64,000 nt of DNA, from NCBI RefSeq assembly GCF_000332355.1, contig NZ_KB235959.1, positions 289,260 through 353,259 of the forward strand, read 5' to 3'. This document shows positions 63,001-64,000 of this stretch, piece by piece (the first letter of the stretch is position 1; every line of letters begins with the position of its first letter). Below the pieces are notes generated by a model. The model searched no databases and was not told where the DNA came from. It saw nothing but the letters and a program-made list of their open reading frames with translations. Source of the DNA: Baaleninema simplex PCC 7105 (lineage in GTDB: Bacteria > Cyanobacteriota > Cyanobacteriia > Cyanobacteriales > Geitlerinemataceae). Position numbers and translations under genes: made by a program.

Positions 63001-64000
63001 AGAACAAGACCGCCTTCAAGAATTCAGTACCTATCTCGGAAACCTGGCGAATTCGTCGATTTCTATCCAAAGTGCGCGGGAAGCCTTAACGGAAGTGTCG
63101 CGTCAAACCGGAACCCAGTCGGCGGTGGTGTACGTGACCCTACTTCCGACCCAACTGGAATTGGTCGTGTTTACCGCTGGCGATCGACCAATTCGACGAT
63201 CGGTGGCGGTGTCGCGATCGGAGGTTCTCGAGGTGGCGACCCAGTTTCGCGGACAACTGACCAACCCTCGCTATCGCCGCACGACTGAGTATTTAGAACC
63301 CGCTCAAAAACTTTACCAGTGGGCGATCGCCCCCATTTTACCAGAACTGAAAGCGGCCGAGATCGATACGCTGCTGTTTTCCATGCCGACGGGACTCCGC
63401 AGCCTTCCCATCGCCGCCTTACACGACGGCGAACAGTTCCTCGTCGAACAGTTTGGCTTGAGTCTGATTCCCAGTTTGGGATTGGTGGACACGCGTTACC
63501 GCACGTTACAAAATACCAGCGTCTTGGCTATGGGAGTCAGCGAGTTCGGCGAAAGCCTCGATCCGCTTCCAGCGGTTCCCTTGGAACTGACAACGATTAC
63601 CGAAGAATGGTGGAGTGGTTCGGCGTTCCTCAACGAACAGTTTACGCGAGAGAATTTAGTCCAACAGCGGCGACGCCACGGCTACGAGATCGTTCACCTG
63701 GCGACTCATGGCGAATTTCTCACATTTGAGGACTCTTACATTCAACTGTGGGACGAACGCCTTCACCTCAACCAACTGCGACGGTTGGGATGGAACGAAC
63801 CGGCGGTGGAGTTGGTGGTTCTCTCCGCCTGTCGAACCGCAGTCGGAAGCGAAGAAGCAGAGTTAGGATTCGCCGGATTTGCAGTCTCGGCTGGGGTGAA
63901 GTCGGCGTTGGCGAGTTTGTGGTACGTCAGCGACGAGGGAACGTTGGGGTTGATGAGTCAGTTTTACCGACAGTTACGGGAAACGCGCACGAAATCCGAG
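60044..64000 (+). CDS. exported filamentous-haemagglutinin-type CHAT protein (partial)
   Basis: At least 1319 codons from a GTG start, open to the window edge. A signal peptide ([20 protein letters not shown]) precedes the haemagglutinin/TPS secretion domain (~25-140: [40 protein letters not shown]). A beta-helix part follows, interrupted at ~429-665 by ~240 residues of DPNDPxF repeats, then more beta-helix, an acidic linker (~885-975) and a C-terminal CHAT caspase-like domain. The CHAT His and Cys are in HLATHGEF and VVLSACRTA. It is likely exported by a two-partner (TpsB) route. What the protease cuts is unknown; no tpsB is seen within the window. Confidence 0.88.
   Translation, partial: [1319 protein letters not shown]
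61345..62034 (+). repeat. DPNDP-coding low-complexity tandem repeat
   Basis: Tandem 21-24-bp units such as GATCCTAACGATCCTAATTT and GATCCCAACGATCCGGCGTT encode [23 protein letters not shown] and DPNDPAFR. The frame is maintained throughout the haemagglutinin-CHAT gene. Confidence 0.92.

Overview
The window is cyanobacterial chromosome, most likely from a filamentous non-heterocystous lineage. The octamer GCGATCGC (HIP1) recurs throughout. Lineage-restricted genes are present: ldpA, a small Psb34-like photosystem II protein, a Ycf45-type R3H ATPase, and a tmRNA with the tag ANNIVPFARKAAAVA. Most genes are short, independent housekeeping units on both strands, separated by repeat-rich spacers.

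Left part (0.3-11.4 kb): a CapA-like enzyme, a DUF4126 membrane protein and dapB on the minus strand; a complete DDE insertion sequence with inverted ends and a 3-bp target duplication; a ComFB-like protein; an M23 peptidase; a KefB-type cation/proton antiporter; and a two-gene unit of a Tat-exported beta-helix protein plus a membrane protein.

Accessory island (11.5-18 kb): sdhB, then repeats, an IS605-type relic, a Uma2 gene, a large NACHT-HEAT (NLR-like) protein with about eleven near-identical 33-residue repeats, a second Uma2 C-terminal relic and a VOC protein. This is the best candidate for a defence-type system here.

Middle (18-35.4 kb): GH133-like amylo-alpha-1,6-glucosidase, psb34, thiS, thiE, a DUF1565 protein, a PD-(D/E)XK-like protein, dapF, hfq, an NlpC/P60 peptidase opposite a class-A-like serine hydrolase, tRNA-Ser(GCU), DUF3172, an SLH protein, the R3H ATPase with ldpA, and ssrA.

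Right (35.8-64 kb): an MnmC-like methyltransferase, an unrecognised protein with a glycine-rich hydrophobic segment, a 2H phosphoesterase, a tnpB broken by a 41-bp palindrome, GNAT, two TPR proteins (one fused to GT61), minCDE, an ABC-2 permease, prolyl oligopeptidase, a histidine kinase, a SelD-type FAD module without SelD, an IS605-type relic, a DrrA-like ATPase, an FAD oxidoreductase, gcvT, dusA and bcp. The window ends inside a very large exported haemagglutinin-CHAT protein with an Asp-Pro-Asn repeat tract.

Envelope and division genes are well represented (dapB, dapF, M23, NlpC/P60, serine hydrolase, minCDE, SLH), but they are scattered rather than in one operon. At least five families of short dispersed repeats and four IS200/IS605-type remnants show extensive small-element activity.
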